DNA of 64,000 bases from Streptomyces sp. CG1 (GCF_041080625.1 NZ_CP163518.1:1-64000); one strand, 5' to 3'; counted from the stretch's first letter, positions 34,119-42,879 are shown. The notes: generated by a model from the letters alone, not told the origin. Translations and numbers: made by a program.

Positions 34119-34994
34119 ATGGCCGGCACCCATCCCGCGGACCCGATCGCCGAAGCCTTCGAGTCCCACCGTGACCGGCTCCGCGCCGTCGCCTACCGCA
34201 TGCTCGGATCACATGCCGATGCGGAAGACGTGGTCCAGGAGGCGTGGCTCCGTCTCTCCCGCCAGGACACCGACACCATCGACAACCTCGGCGGCTGGCT
34301 GACCACCGTGGTCGGCCGCATCAGCCTCGATGTCCTGCGGGCGGGCCGAACGCGCCCAGAAGTCTCCCTCGACGACCAGCTTCCCGAATTCACCGTGATG
34401 CTCGACGACGCTCCCGCTCCGGACGACCTCACGGCACTCGGGGACTGCGTCGGCCTCGCGCTCCTCACGGTCCTCGACTCGCTGCGCCCTGACGAACGAC
34501 TGGCGTTCGTGCTGCACGACGTGTTCGCCGTGCCCTTCGCGGAGATCGGCACCATTCTCGGCAAATCCGCCGACGCGACCAAAATGCTCGCCAGCCGCGC
34601 CCGCAGGAAAGTACAGGCCGCCCAGCAGCCGGCAAGCGCCGGACGACAACGACGCGAGGTGGTGCAAGCCTTCCTGGCCGCGGCCCGCGACGGCCGGTTC
34701 GAGCAGCTGCTTCAGGTTCTCCACCCCGAAGTGAAGTTCACCGTCCACACCCCGAACGGCACGTTCGTCACGCTCGGAGCCACCGAAGTCGCCACCCGCG
34801 CACGAGTGGCCGGCAGCGCGACACGAGGCCATGCGGCGATCGTCAACGGCCGCCCCGGCGTCATCTCCTGGAGCGAGGACGGCACCCCGCTTTCCCTCCT
34901 CGTCTTCACCGTCGCCGACGGCCACATCACCGAGATCAACGCTGTGGTCGACCCGGCCAAACTCGCGCTCATGGACCTGCCAGACCCGGTGTGA
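34119..34994 (+). CDS. ECF sigma factor with SnoaL-like C-terminal domain (ECF41/56-like)
   Basis: 291 residues from ATG 34119, with GGAGG upstream. Region 2: RLRAVAYRMLGSHADAEDVV, QEAWLRL, WLTTVVGRISLDVLR. Region 4: LRPDERLAFVLHDVFAVPF, AEIGTILGKSADATKML. Residues about 185-285 form a SnoaL/NTF2-like extension (VVQAFLAAARDGRFEQLLQV, VNGRPGVISW). In ECF41-type factors this extension replaces an anti-sigma factor and modulates activity. It is divergent from the CMD-family gene, the usual target, and the candidate promoter at 34088-34116 fits. Signal unknown. Confidence 0.85.
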   Translation: MAGTHPADPIAEAFESHRDRLRAVAYRMLGSHADAEDVVQEAWLRLSRQDTDTIDNLGGWLTTVVGRISLDVLRAGRTRPEVSLDDQLPEFTVMLDDAPAPDDLTALGDCVGLALLTVLDSLRPDERLAFVLHDVFAVPFAEIGTILGKSADATKMLASRARRKVQAAQQPASAGRQRREVVQAFLAAARDGRFEQLLQVLHPEVKFTVHTPNGTFVTLGATEVATRARVAGSATRGHAAIVNGRPGVISWSEDGTPLSLLVFTVADGHITEINAVVDPAKLALMDLPDPV

Positions 34995-35101
34995 CTCCCC
35001 ACCGGCGAAGGCCGCGCGTACTCGAAGTGGTCCGCACTTGGTCCGCAGAGACGTTGAACTCAGCCTCTGAGAAGACCTCAGTGCCGTGATTCAACGAGTT
35101 C

Positions 35102-35875
35102 GTGGGGGCCAACGGCACCATCCCGTCCATTGGGACTTACGACAGCAATGAGCGGATTTGGAACCCTCCCATGCCGGTCCTCTACCAGTGGCAGGTGTCC
35201 GGCGAGAATCGCCATATCTCGATCAGCACCATCCGGCGAGCGCTGAACGAGGCCCTCGCCGCGTCAGGGCTCGTCGACAGCAACGGGCGCCCGCTGCAGT
35301 TCCAGCCGCATGACTTCCGGAGAATCTTCATCACGGACGCCATCATGAACGGCCTCCCGCCGCATATCGCCCAAGTCATCGCAGGTCACCGCAACATCAA
35401 CACCACGATGGGTTATGCGGCGATCTACCCGGCGGAAGCAGTCGAGGCGCATCGAGCCTTCATCGCGAGGCGCCGCACGCTCAGGCCAGTCGAAGTGTAT
35501 CGGGCCGTGACATCAGAGGAGTGGGAGGAGTTCCTCGGCCACTTCGAACGAAGGAAGCTCGCTCTTGGCACCTGTGGTCGCGCCTACGGGACGGACTGCT
35601 CCCATGAGCATGCGTGTATTCGATGTCCTGTCCTCATTGTCGGGGCGGAGGACCGTGGTCGGCTGGTGGAGATCAAGCAGAACCTTGAGGACCGAATCGT
35701 CGAAGCCGAGACCGAGGGTTGGATCGGTGAAGTCGAAGGACTCTCGGTCAGTCGCACTGCCGCTGAGGAGAAGATTGCCCAGCTGGACGCCCGGTTGGCT
35801 CGACAGAGCTCGGCCGTGTTCCTCGGGATTCCGTCCCTCAGTCAGGTGACCGTCCGGACCGCTGAAAACCCATGA
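35102..35875 (+). pseudogene. Tyrosine recombinase, C-terminal part only
   Basis: 257 residues from GTG 35102; a stop lies just upstream. It contains the second half of the catalytic domain: LQFQPHDFRRIFITDAI (H-x-x-R), PPHIAQVIAGHRNINTTMGY (the second His) and Y-A-A-I-Y with the nucleophilic Tyr nearby. A Cys-rich zinc-like region (CGRAYGTDCSHEHACIRCP) and a coiled-coil tail follow. The core-binding domain and first catalytic Arg are missing, so the protein is probably inactive. Related integrases often occur as trios in actinobacterial elements. Confidence 0.75.
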
Positions 35876-35890
35876 AAGGGCCTCTTCATG
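35871..35890. terminator. Short hairpin between convergent genes
   Basis: CATGAA and TTCATG flank an 8-nt loop, followed by an AT-rich stretch (gatatttaaat). It lies between the integrase fragment and the leftward LPO_1073-like gene and fits a weak bidirectional terminator. Confidence 0.45.
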
Positions 35891-35895
35891 GATAT

Positions 35896-36927
35896 TTAAA
35901 TCAACAGGTTGTCATAGTCTAGGAAATCCCCTTCGACGGTGGCTTTCAGGTTTGAAATTCCGATGGCAATACCAACGGTTGTGAGCTCAACTCCGAACGG
36001 AAAGGCTTCTCCCAATTTTGACGCCAGGTCCTCATAGCGTGAATCTAGCCCCACCGCGACATCATGGACTTCATCAACCCCCATCGAGTGCAAACGGTAG
36101 AGGGTCGAGAATTCCTCTTCGCTGCCAATTTCGTCTAAGCGGTCCCCGAATCCTTGAGGGCGATCAGGAATAAAATGCCGCATATACTCCCTGACCTGCC
36201 CTAGGATGAGATATTTTTCAAAACGCCGATAGCTAAGGCTTAGGGATTTTTCGGGAAAATTATCACTTCCCTTGATGAAGAAAAGCGGATAGGCTTGCTT
36301 CCATGTCTCCAGCATGTCATCTTCTAAATGCCCCAGACTTACGCACCCCGTAGCGGCCAAGTACCTGGAGTCCGCGGCAGAGAAGTGAATTCCATCCAGC
36401 AGGGCAGCCGCTCCATCCATGAAGTGCTTGAAGAAAATCTTGAAGTCGATGGCGGCCGATTTCGGTAATCGGTCGCGAAGCGTCAGGATGCTGAGCATCT
36501 TGATGTGATCGCGAGAGATCCTCCCAGACGCCATGATCGCTTCTTCTAGCGCCAATTGAACCGTGCCCCTCTGTGGCATTGCGGTCCTTTCGGCCAGTAG
36601 GTCGATCAACACTTCCCCAATATAAGGGTCGCCCGATCTTGCGTAATTTGACTGCCCTGACAGCAGGGCATACTGCACTCCGGGCTCTTGAAGGTGATTG
36701 ATGGCCAACGGGTCTCTACGGTGAAGAACTCGCAGGTACTCCAGCGTGAACTCCTCGACGCGCCAAATTGCCACTTTCATGGCCTCTTGTGAGAGTTGGG
36801 CGAAATTTTGCTTGAATACATCCATGGCGATTTGACGCGCATCGGCATAATTGACGCCAAAGTTCGCAATCTGCGCCTGAATGTTTTGTGAACTATTGCC
36901 CGCCTTCTGCCTCTGCCATAGGGTCAT
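35896..36927 (-). CDS. LPO_1073/Vpar_1526-like protein
   Basis: 343 residues from ATG 36927, overlapping the upstream stop by 4 nt. The N-terminus KAGNSSQNIQAQ followed by NYADARQIAMDVFKQNFAQL resembles the LPO_1073/Vpar_1526 family, whose members start with an S-x-N-I-Q-A motif and a D-V-F-K-x-N-F helix. The rest is helical and Phe/Tyr-rich (FKIFFKHFMDGAAALLDGI, SYRRFEKYLILGQVREYM) with no enzyme motif or signal. Base composition is sharply lower in GC than all neighbours (about 40% over 36241-36300). That indicates recent acquisition from a different host. Function unknown. Confidence 0.65.
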   Translation of the reverse strand: MTLWQRQKAGNSSQNIQAQIANFGVNYADARQIAMDVFKQNFAQLSQEAMKVAIWRVEEFTLEYLRVLHRRDPLAINHLQEPGVQYALLSGQSNYARSGDPYIGEVLIDLLAERTAMPQRGTVQLALEEAIMASGRISRDHIKMLSILTLRDRLPKSAAIDFKIFFKHFMDGAAALLDGIHFSAADSRYLAATGCVSLGHLEDDMLETWKQAYPLFFIKGSDNFPEKSLSLSYRRFEKYLILGQVREYMRHFIPDRPQGFGDRLDEIGSEEEFSTLYRLHSMGVDEVHDVAVGLDSRYEDLASKLGEAFPFGVELTTVGIAIGISNLKATVEGDFLDYDNLLI

Positions 36928-37238
36928 CGGTCCCCGCTCAGTCGGTTCCTGTCGCCGATGGTCAGATCTCCTGCGGACTGAATGTTTGTAGACTTTGCTC
37001 CACTTTGTTGGCTTTGGCGAACCTGCGGCGAGGCGCGGCCTGAAGTGGTAGAGCGGGCGAGAACTAGGCCAAAGATCGAGACGCCCAGACCTGCGAGGCC
37101 GATCAATGAGCCTGCGACGCTTGCTGTTTTGTCGGCTTTGTCTAAGCCGACCGTGAGGAAGTAGATGCCCAGAGCGGCGAGCGTCAAACCCACAACGATG
37201 GCACACGACCATGCTGCAATGCGCTGACCTGTTGTCAT
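36924..37238 (-). CDS. Two-TM protein with NIQSAGD tail
   Basis: 104 residues from ATG 37238. Two hydrophobic helices (WSCAIVVGLTLAALGIYFL and VAGSLIGLAGLGVSIFGLVL) are joined by a short DKADK loop. The tail carries QQSGAKSTNIQSAGDLTIGD, the same type of motif as at the start of the downstream protein and in the proteins at 16291 and 16744. The ATGA overlap couples it to the LPO_1073-like gene. Plausibly a membrane partner or anchor for it. Confidence 0.65.
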   Translation of the reverse strand: MTTGQRIAAWSCAIVVGLTLAALGIYFLTVGLDKADKTASVAGSLIGLAGLGVSIFGLVLARSTTSGRASPQVRQSQQSGAKSTNIQSAGDLTIGDRNRLSGDR

Positions 37239-37384
37239 TGCAGCATTATGAGGCGGCGGTTGGCCCTTGTCTGCCGAGTATCCCCTTCAGTTGGACGCGC
37301 CGGTGGCTGCAGCACTTCGAGTGCAGCGATCTTCTGGTCAGCACTTACACCACCGCCGTGAACACGGCCCGCTCATCCAGCGGC

Positions 37385-37572
37385 CCGGCCGGGCATCGAA
37401 TCCGGGGAACGGCTCGGCCGGCACCGCTGGAAGATCGAAAGGTCCATCGCCTGGCTCTTCGGCTACCGACGCCTCACCGTCCGGCACGAGCGAAAGGGCT
37501 CTCACTTCCTCGCCTTCCTCGGCCTGGCAGCCGCCCTCACCTGCTACAAGAAGCTCGCAAACTCGCCACGTG
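37385..37572 (+). pseudogene. IS5-family transposase C-terminal remnant
   Basis: One rightward frame reads RLGRHRWKIERSIAWLFGYR, then RLTVRHERKGSHFLAFLGLA and ALTCYKKLA. This is the C-terminal E-containing motif (WKIERSIAW) of IS5/IS427-type transposases. It lacks everything upstream. Confidence 0.7.
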
Positions 37573-37632
37573 AGGCAACCCTCTGAGTATCAGCGGACGC
37601 GGGGCCCACAGCCCGCAGGCACCGCGTCGCGG

Positions 37633-37779
37633 TCAAGATGACGAGTCGTTCCCTTCGGGCTCGCCCGGCTCGCCCTGGTCGTCGTCTCGGCGCGATCGAC
37701 GAACTTCGGCAGCCAAGGTGAGTGCCGAGCAGCTCAGAACTCCGAGGACGCCAGCGACCGTCGATAGAACTTCCGCCAC
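37633..37779 (-). CDS. Small single-TM peptide
   Basis: 48 residues from GTG 37779, with AGGACC 5 nt upstream. One hydrophobic segment (VLSTVAGVLGVLSCSALTLA) is followed by a highly charged tail (RRSRRDDDQGEPGEPEG). The size and layout resemble small membrane peptides, but no toxin-antitoxin partner is evident. Low certainty. Confidence 0.35.
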   Translation of the reverse strand: MAEVLSTVAGVLGVLSCSALTLAAEVRRSRRDDDQGEPGEPEGNDSSS

Positions 37780-38080
37780 AGCGGGGTCCTTTCGAACACG
37801 ATGGTCCGGTCTGAACCCAGACATGGCAAGGCCGCGGACCACCTAGTGGGTGTCCGCCCTCGCATGAGCCAATTCCGTGACGGGCCAACGCAGTTGATGC
37901 GTTGCGCGTACTCGAAGTGCGGTCTACTGGCAGTCGACGCCTTCTATGACGTCAACAGGCTGAAGAAGCCGATCCGCCGCATCCGGTCGGTCCCTCGGGA
38001 GTGGACTTCCTCTGGAACCCATGATGCCTCAACCGCCGCCTCGCGTCAGGTCAGAACAGCCAACTCCCCAAGATCAAAGT

Positions 38081-38698
38081 TTAGTTCGGAGAAAGGACGG
38101 TGATGACCGTTGCCGCGGCAGCCATCTGGGCTGCTGCGGAGGTGAGGAGCTGGGCGTCGCGGATGAGGTCCCCGGTCTTCTCCGCGCCGTCAGAGGCGGC
38201 GGCGTGGGCGTCGGCGAAGTCCGGGTCCTCGTACGCGACCAGCTCGGCGGCGGTGGCGGCGGTGATGACCTCCAGGTCGGCTTCGCGTACGGCCTTCGGC
38301 GCGAGCTGGGCGGCGGACGCGCGGGCGGCGGCGTCCAGCAGGTAGCGACCAGAGGCCGCGAGGGCGAGCACCATCACGGCGGTCAGGTTCTCGCGGAGCC
38401 CGGCGGCGATGTCGTCCCTGGTGAACACGGCGGCCAGCACGCGGGTGGTGGCCGCGAGCGCGGTCGCGGTGAGGGCGGCGGCGCCGATCTGGCAGCCAAG
38501 CAGGGCCAGGACGGCGCGGCGGTCGGTGCGCCAGCCCAGCCGGGCGGCCTGACCGAGCGTGCGGGGCAGGCGGCGCGCTATTGCGACGGTGGACAGGTCG
38601 ACGCTCGCCTCGAAGTGCCGGTCGGAGGCCAGACGCATGACCGGTGGCTGGCCCACGGCGGCGGGCGGGGAGGATGCGGAAGAACTCACGAGGCTCAT
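38081..38698 (-). pseudogene. ABC transporter permease-ATPase, N-terminal fragment
   Basis: 205 residues from ATG 38698. The first membrane-domain part of an ABC half-transporter is clear: RRLPRTLGQAARLGWRTDRR, ALLGCQIGAAALTATALAAT, LTAVMVLALAASGRYLLDA and ELVAYEDPDFADAHAAASDG. The frame ends at 38081 before the remaining helices and the whole ATPase. The gene lies directly downstream of a lasso B2-like fragment, as in lasso-peptide loci, where this transporter exports the product. Truncated, so non-functional. Confidence 0.65.
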
Positions 38699-38872
38699 CA
38701 GGACGCCGAACCAGGCAGCCCGGCAACGGGATTGTTCCGTCCGCCCGGTATCGCTCCTGGTCGCCCCGATCGAAGGTCAGCAGCACTGCCGGGATTTCAC
38801 CCGTTCGAGTGAGGTCGTGATCCAGGGCGGGGAGGCTCGGGCCAGCCCCGGACCACGGCGGCCCAGGGCCCT

Positions 38873-39137
38873 CTACGGCACGGACAGGACCGGCATCCAC
38901 GGCCGGTCGACGGCGTCGCCGATGTCCCGGCCAACCGCCCCGTCGGGCGCCTCGGCCCAGGCGTGCGCGGCGTCGGGCAGGAAGCGGGCGCCGAGCACCC
39001 AGCGGGCCTGGCAGCCGGTCAGGGCGGTGGCGAGGCTGATCTCCATGCACGCGATCCGGCCCGGCCACCACGACGGGATCACCGCCAGCACCGCCGTGTA
39101 GAGGGCTTCGAGGCGGGCGAGCCGTGCGTACGGCAGG
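38873..39137 (-). pseudogene. Lasso-peptide B2 (transglutaminase-like) fragment
   Basis: The leftward frame from about 39137 reads RLARLEALYTAVLAVIPSWW, PGRIACMEISLATALTGCQA, WVLGARFLPDAAHAWAEAP. This matches B2 leader peptidases: catalytic Cys in C-M-E-x-S-L-A and His in H-A-W. The usual N-terminus is missing, where sequence switches to an oppositely oriented gene fragment. With the truncated ABC gene it marks the ruins of a lasso-peptide-like locus; no precursor or cyclase gene remains here. Confidence 0.55.
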
Positions 39138-39146
39138 CCGCACACC

Positions 39147-39470
39147 GCCCCGTACGACGGCGCGGAGGTCGACTGGCCGTCCTGGCGGACCTTCGCCGCC
39201 CACCTCGCCGACCCACAGCTCACCGTGACAGGGCTCAGCCCGGACTTGTGGGCCATCGGCCACACCACCGCGACGACGGCTGCCGTCCTCCAGCAGGATG
39301 GAACGATCCTCGCCGACCGCCCCGACTCCCCGTCCCTGGCGGTCCTGCGCGACTGGCTGAGTGCGTGGGAGAACGCCGGACGGCCAGCCCTCGAAACGTA
39401 CATCCCCGCACTCGTACGCTGCGACGACGACCGGGGAAACACCGGGTGGAAGCTCCGCCTGACCCGCTAG
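39147..39470 (+). pseudogene. C-terminal fragment, possibly methyltransferase-associated
   Basis: The rightward frame gives YDGAEVDWPSWRTFAAHLAD, PQLTVTGLSPDLWAIGHTTA and WLSAWENAGRPALETYIPAL. It lacks any start and begins where the B2 fragment ends. The layout resembles the variable C-terminal part of protein-isoaspartate methyltransferase-like enzymes of peptide clusters (FxLD type), but this is weak. Treated as a remnant. Confidence 0.35.
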
Positions 39471-39637
39471 CTACACAGCATCAGGCCTCGGCCGCTGCCC
39501 TTTCCTCCGTGGGACAGCAGCCGTGGCCGCCCCGTATGCTCCGGGCGCCGGGCGGAGAGTGTGACGGCTCCCGCCCGGCCCATTATGAGGTCGGGTGGCC
39601 CAGGGCCTCTGTCAGTGGGCGCTGCCAGGATGGCAGC

Positions 39638-40567
39638 ATGACGATCATGGATGTGACGCGCCACGGCGTCGACGAGCAGCGGATCGATGATGCCCTCCAG
39701 CGAGGGTTGCGCCGGGCGATCGGGCATTGGTCCGACATGCGCCACAACTGGCAGCCGCTGCGCGAGGGACTGCGGGAGATGCGCGGCGACCTCCTCGACC
39801 TCGCCGCCGCCCGCACCCTGGAGGACCCCGCCCTCGACAATCCGCAGTCGCGCAGGGTCTTGCTCACCGCAGCGGAGTGCGCCCTCGGAGAGCTGGCGCT
39901 GGGCTGCTTCCCCGACGGCGACTGGGACGTCCCCCTCCCCCTCGTCGACGAGACGCTCACCAGCGACGAGCTGATCTACGAAGAGGATCGGGAACCGGCC
40001 TCACTGTCCACCACCGCCCAGACCTGGGTCGAGGCCTTCGCCCCGTGCGTAATCAGCGGCCTCGTGTGGCAGCGCAGCCGGGTGATCGGTCCGCTGCTCC
40101 GCGAGGACTACGCGCCGGCCATCCGCGACGGAGTGCCCTACTCGAAGCGGGAATCGGTGTCGACCCCGGCCGACCTCGCCGAGATGGACGCCCTGTGCGG
40201 ATACCTGACGGTCGTGCACGGCCCGGTTCCCGGCGCTGTCCCCGGCCCTGTACCGCTGGAGAAGCCCGGCCCCGAAGCACGGGCCCGCGCCGCCGGTCGG
40301 CTCGACGCCGCCGGCACCATCAGCCCGGACCAGCGCCTGCTGCGCATCTTGCTCGACGACGACCAACCCGCCTTCGAACAAGCCCTGGCTGCCCGGCTCC
40401 TGAAGCATCGCGAGAGCGTCGGCGCCGACCCGGCCCCGCGCACCCTGCTGCCGGTGAGGGCCATCGCGGTGGCCGCGCTCGCCTCCCAGGCGCACGGATG
40501 GCAACTGAACGTCCAGTCCCCCTACCTACCCGACTCCCTGCTGCACACCCCGCCCCCGCAGCATTGA
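39638..40567 (+). CDS. Imm49-family immunity protein
   Basis: 309 residues from ATG 39638, with AGGA about 7 nt upstream. Strong matches to the immunity 49 family: HGVDEQRIDDALQRGLRRAI, LLTAAECALGELALGCFPDG, WVEAFAPCVISGLVWQRSRV, REDYAPAIRDGVPYSKRESV, DLAEMDALCGYLTVVHGP and ESVGADPAPRTLLPVRAIAV. All-helical and cytoplasmic. Imm49 proteins protect against polymorphic toxins, but no toxin gene is adjacent, so this may be an orphan immunity gene as is frequent in Streptomyces. It is followed 10 bp later by a second small gene. Confidence 0.85.
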   Translation: MTIMDVTRHGVDEQRIDDALQRGLRRAIGHWSDMRHNWQPLREGLREMRGDLLDLAAARTLEDPALDNPQSRRVLLTAAECALGELALGCFPDGDWDVPLPLVDETLTSDELIYEEDREPASLSTTAQTWVEAFAPCVISGLVWQRSRVIGPLLREDYAPAIRDGVPYSKRESVSTPADLAEMDALCGYLTVVHGPVPGAVPGPVPLEKPGPEARARAAGRLDAAGTISPDQRLLRILLDDDQPAFEQALAARLLKHRESVGADPAPRTLLPVRAIAVAALASQAHGWQLNVQSPYLPDSLLHTPPPQH

Positions 40568-40577
40568 GGTGCCTGCC

Positions 40578-41015
40578 ATGAGCGACCTGTATGAACTCCA
40601 GCTGACTCTTGACATGCCCGACTCTCTCCCGGCCCCCGACCTCGCGCTGCTGCGGTGGCATCTCGGGGAAAGCGGCGAAGAGTCCCAGAAATCGGATGCG
40701 TACCCCCTGCTCTCCTCCCGGGGCCCCGCCGAACGGATCGGGGGAACTCTCGTCGGAGACCTCGCTCGAGGTGCACGGGGCTGGGCACTCACCGTCCGGC
40801 AGGAGTTGCATCCCGACGAATTCGATCGGCTGCGGGAACTCGTGGAATGGATCGCCGCGAGGACCAGCACCTTCGGAACCATCGGCTATCTGCGCTTCCT
40901 TGAGGACTATCTTCCCGACGTACTCATCGCCGACCCCGCCACCGGGACCGCGCAACGCCTGCCCTTGACGTCCAGGTCCGCGGCAGAAGACCTCATCCCC
41001 GACCCCTGGGGGTAG
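40578..41015 (+). CDS. Hypothetical protein paired with Imm49
   Basis: 145 residues from ATG 40578, with GAGG 8 nt upstream overlapping the stop of the Imm49 gene. Contains DLYELQLTLDMPDSLPAPDL, LALLRWHLG and DEFDRLRELVEWIAARTSTF, then YLRFLEDYLPDVL. It looks like a small alpha-beta cytoplasmic protein. I recognise no family. Tight spacing to the immunity gene suggests cotranscription and possibly a shared protective role. Confidence 0.6.
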   Translation: MSDLYELQLTLDMPDSLPAPDLALLRWHLGESGEESQKSDAYPLLSSRGPAERIGGTLVGDLARGARGWALTVRQELHPDEFDRLRELVEWIAARTSTFGTIGYLRFLEDYLPDVLIADPATGTAQRLPLTSRSAAEDLIPDPWG

Positions 41016-41184
41016 GGGCGGGGCTACGCCGCTATGCGACGGCGGCGCCCCAGACCCGAGACACCCCACTACTCGTGTTATATGCATCACTGTTCCGGGT
41101 TGGATCAAGACCTCGGTTTCGTCCGTACCCATGTCCGAAGCCAGCGCAGGGAGCGTCGGCTGAGATAGGGACAAGGGCAGCATC

Positions 41185-42129
41185 ATGGGCATGAACGGAA
41201 CGTTCTCCTCGCGCCGCAAGAGCGCGATAGCCGTCGCCGTCGCTGTGGCAGCAGCGGCAGGCGGTGTCGCCGGGACGGCGATCCCGGCCGCGGCGGCCGG
41301 ACGTCACGCGGAGAAGCCCGCGCGGACGACGGTGCTTGTCGCCAGCCTCCGCGGGGCCAACGAAGTGCGTGTGAAGGGCGGTCCTGCCGTCGGCGACAAG
41401 GACGGCGCGGCGCTGGAATTCATCAAGGTCAAGGGCAACACGGTGAGTGTCGCGGCAACCTGGCGCGGCACCGGACGGCCGACCCTGCTCCACATCCACC
41501 AAGGTGCCAAGGGCGCCAACGGTGACGTAAGGATCGACTTGACCAAGGCACTCGACCACATCAGGGGACACAGCGTCACTGGCAGTGTGAAGGTCAACGA
41601 CTCCGCTCTGCTGAGGCATCTCGCCAATGACCCGGGAGCCTTCTACGCCAATCTGCACACCCGCGCCTTCCCGGGCGGAGCCCTGCGGGGCCAGCTCCAC
41701 AGGGTCACCACCGCGACAGGCAAGAAGCTCGCCGGATTTCAGGTCTCCGTCGTGACGGGCAAGCAGATCTACGAGTGCAACAAGTCCACTGGCAGCTACG
41801 CCTTCGTCCAGCGGGATGTCAGCGCCCTGCTCGGCGACGGGATCCGGCACTCGTTCGCCAAGCCGAACTCCGGCGTGCCGCAATGGGTCGCGCGCGACCG
41901 CAGCGCTGTGACAGGGAAGCTCCTTTCCAAGACCCCCAACGGCACGGGCAACATCCCGGAACTCGACCTCAAGGCAACCCAGTCGGGCAGGTCCCATGGC
42001 CTCCTGGCCCACACCGGGGAAGTGCTTCGACTGAACACCGTCGGCGGCGTCGCCCCGACCGGTTCCTGCGTCCCGGGAACGATCACCGCCGTGCCGTATC
42101 ACGCGGACTACGTGTTCGTGCAGCGCTGA
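41185..42129 (+). CDS. Secreted CHRD-domain protein
   Basis: 314 residues from ATG 41185 (ATG 41191 also possible). A Sec signal peptide (SAIAVAVAVAAAAGGVAGTA, cleavage after the Ala-rich stretch near 38) precedes a CHRD domain at about 45-175: LRGANEVRVKGGPAVGDKDG, RPTLLHIHQGAKGANGDVRI and FYANLHTRAFPGGALRGQL. The second half (YECNKSTGSYAFVQRDVSAL, WVARDRSAVTGKLLSKTPNG, GTGNIPELDLKATQ) fits a DUF3455-like domain. CHRD domains occur in secreted bacterial proteins of unclear function. A stand-alone gene without an evident operon. Confidence 0.75.
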   Translation: MGMNGTFSSRRKSAIAVAVAVAAAAGGVAGTAIPAAAAGRHAEKPARTTVLVASLRGANEVRVKGGPAVGDKDGAALEFIKVKGNTVSVAATWRGTGRPTLLHIHQGAKGANGDVRIDLTKALDHIRGHSVTGSVKVNDSALLRHLANDPGAFYANLHTRAFPGGALRGQLHRVTTATGKKLAGFQVSVVTGKQIYECNKSTGSYAFVQRDVSALLGDGIRHSFAKPNSGVPQWVARDRSAVTGKLLSKTPNGTGNIPELDLKATQSGRSHGLLAHTGEVLRLNTVGGVAPTGSCVPGTITAVPYHADYVFVQR

Positions 42130-42589
42130 CCGGGCACCCGCTCTTCCACCCAGGCGCCTTCCCCGCCAGGCCACAGTCCGGTCCAGGCGCCTGTACCCGC
42201 GGGCCGGATCACACTCACCCGGCACCTGGACCCGAAGCCTGCCGACCCCGGCCGCGCCGACAGCATGCCCGGCGGCAGACCGAGAATCGGCTGGCCGCCG
42301 GGCATGTGTCTGAATCAGTTCGAGAAGGTCTCGGCGTAACTCGATTGCGAGGCCTGGAGACCGCTGCTGCCGAGCATGGCGTAGGCGAAACTGGAGCCGC
42401 CCGGCGGCCGCCCCGCCGATGCGCAGCCGCCGGGTCCCGTCCTCCGGCACGTCAAAGTTCCGGAGGACCCAAATGCCCGGTGGGTACGGGCAGCAAGCTG
42501 GATGCCAGCGAGTCCGCTTGAGAGCGATCCCGAGCCCGCTTTTCGAAGCTGCCGTCGTGGCTGTGCGCGACGGTCGTCGCGCACAGCCG

Positions 42590-42879
42590 TTCTCCGATTC
42601 CGATTCCTCTGTGGCGGGTTCTTCAGCCCCGGTCTCCTCGGCCGCGGTGGTGACCGATTCTTCGGTCCCGGTCTCCTCGGCTGCGGGGGTCGCGGGTTCT
42701 TCTGCCTCGGTCTCCTCGGCTGCGGTAGGGGCGGGTTCTTCTGCTTCCGTCTCCGCCGCCTCGCCGGTCGGCTCTTCGCCCTCCGCAGGGCCGGCCTCAG
42801 TCGTGGCTGGTGACTCCTCGGGGGTGGTCTCCGCCTCTGTTCCTTCGGCTGCAGTGGGCTCCTGCTCGGTGTCGCTCAT
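42590..42879 (-). pseudogene. Acidic repeat protein, N-terminal fragment
   Basis: From ATG 42879 about 95 residues are composed of near-repeats such as TAAEETEAEEPA, PAAEETGTEESV and TAAEETGAEEPA, so Glu, Ala and Thr dominate. After about 42590 the frame turns into Arg/Pro-rich noise, and another frame downstream ends SSFAYAMLGSSGLQASQS. The gene appears frameshifted after the repeat region. The DNA repeat unit is about 54 bp, prone to slippage. Function unknown. Confidence 0.5.

Noticed and set aside
41032..42879. 615-codon minus-strand frame as one protein
   Set aside because: Only the first 95 codons (acidic repeats) look coding; the rest is antisense to the CHRD gene or noise.
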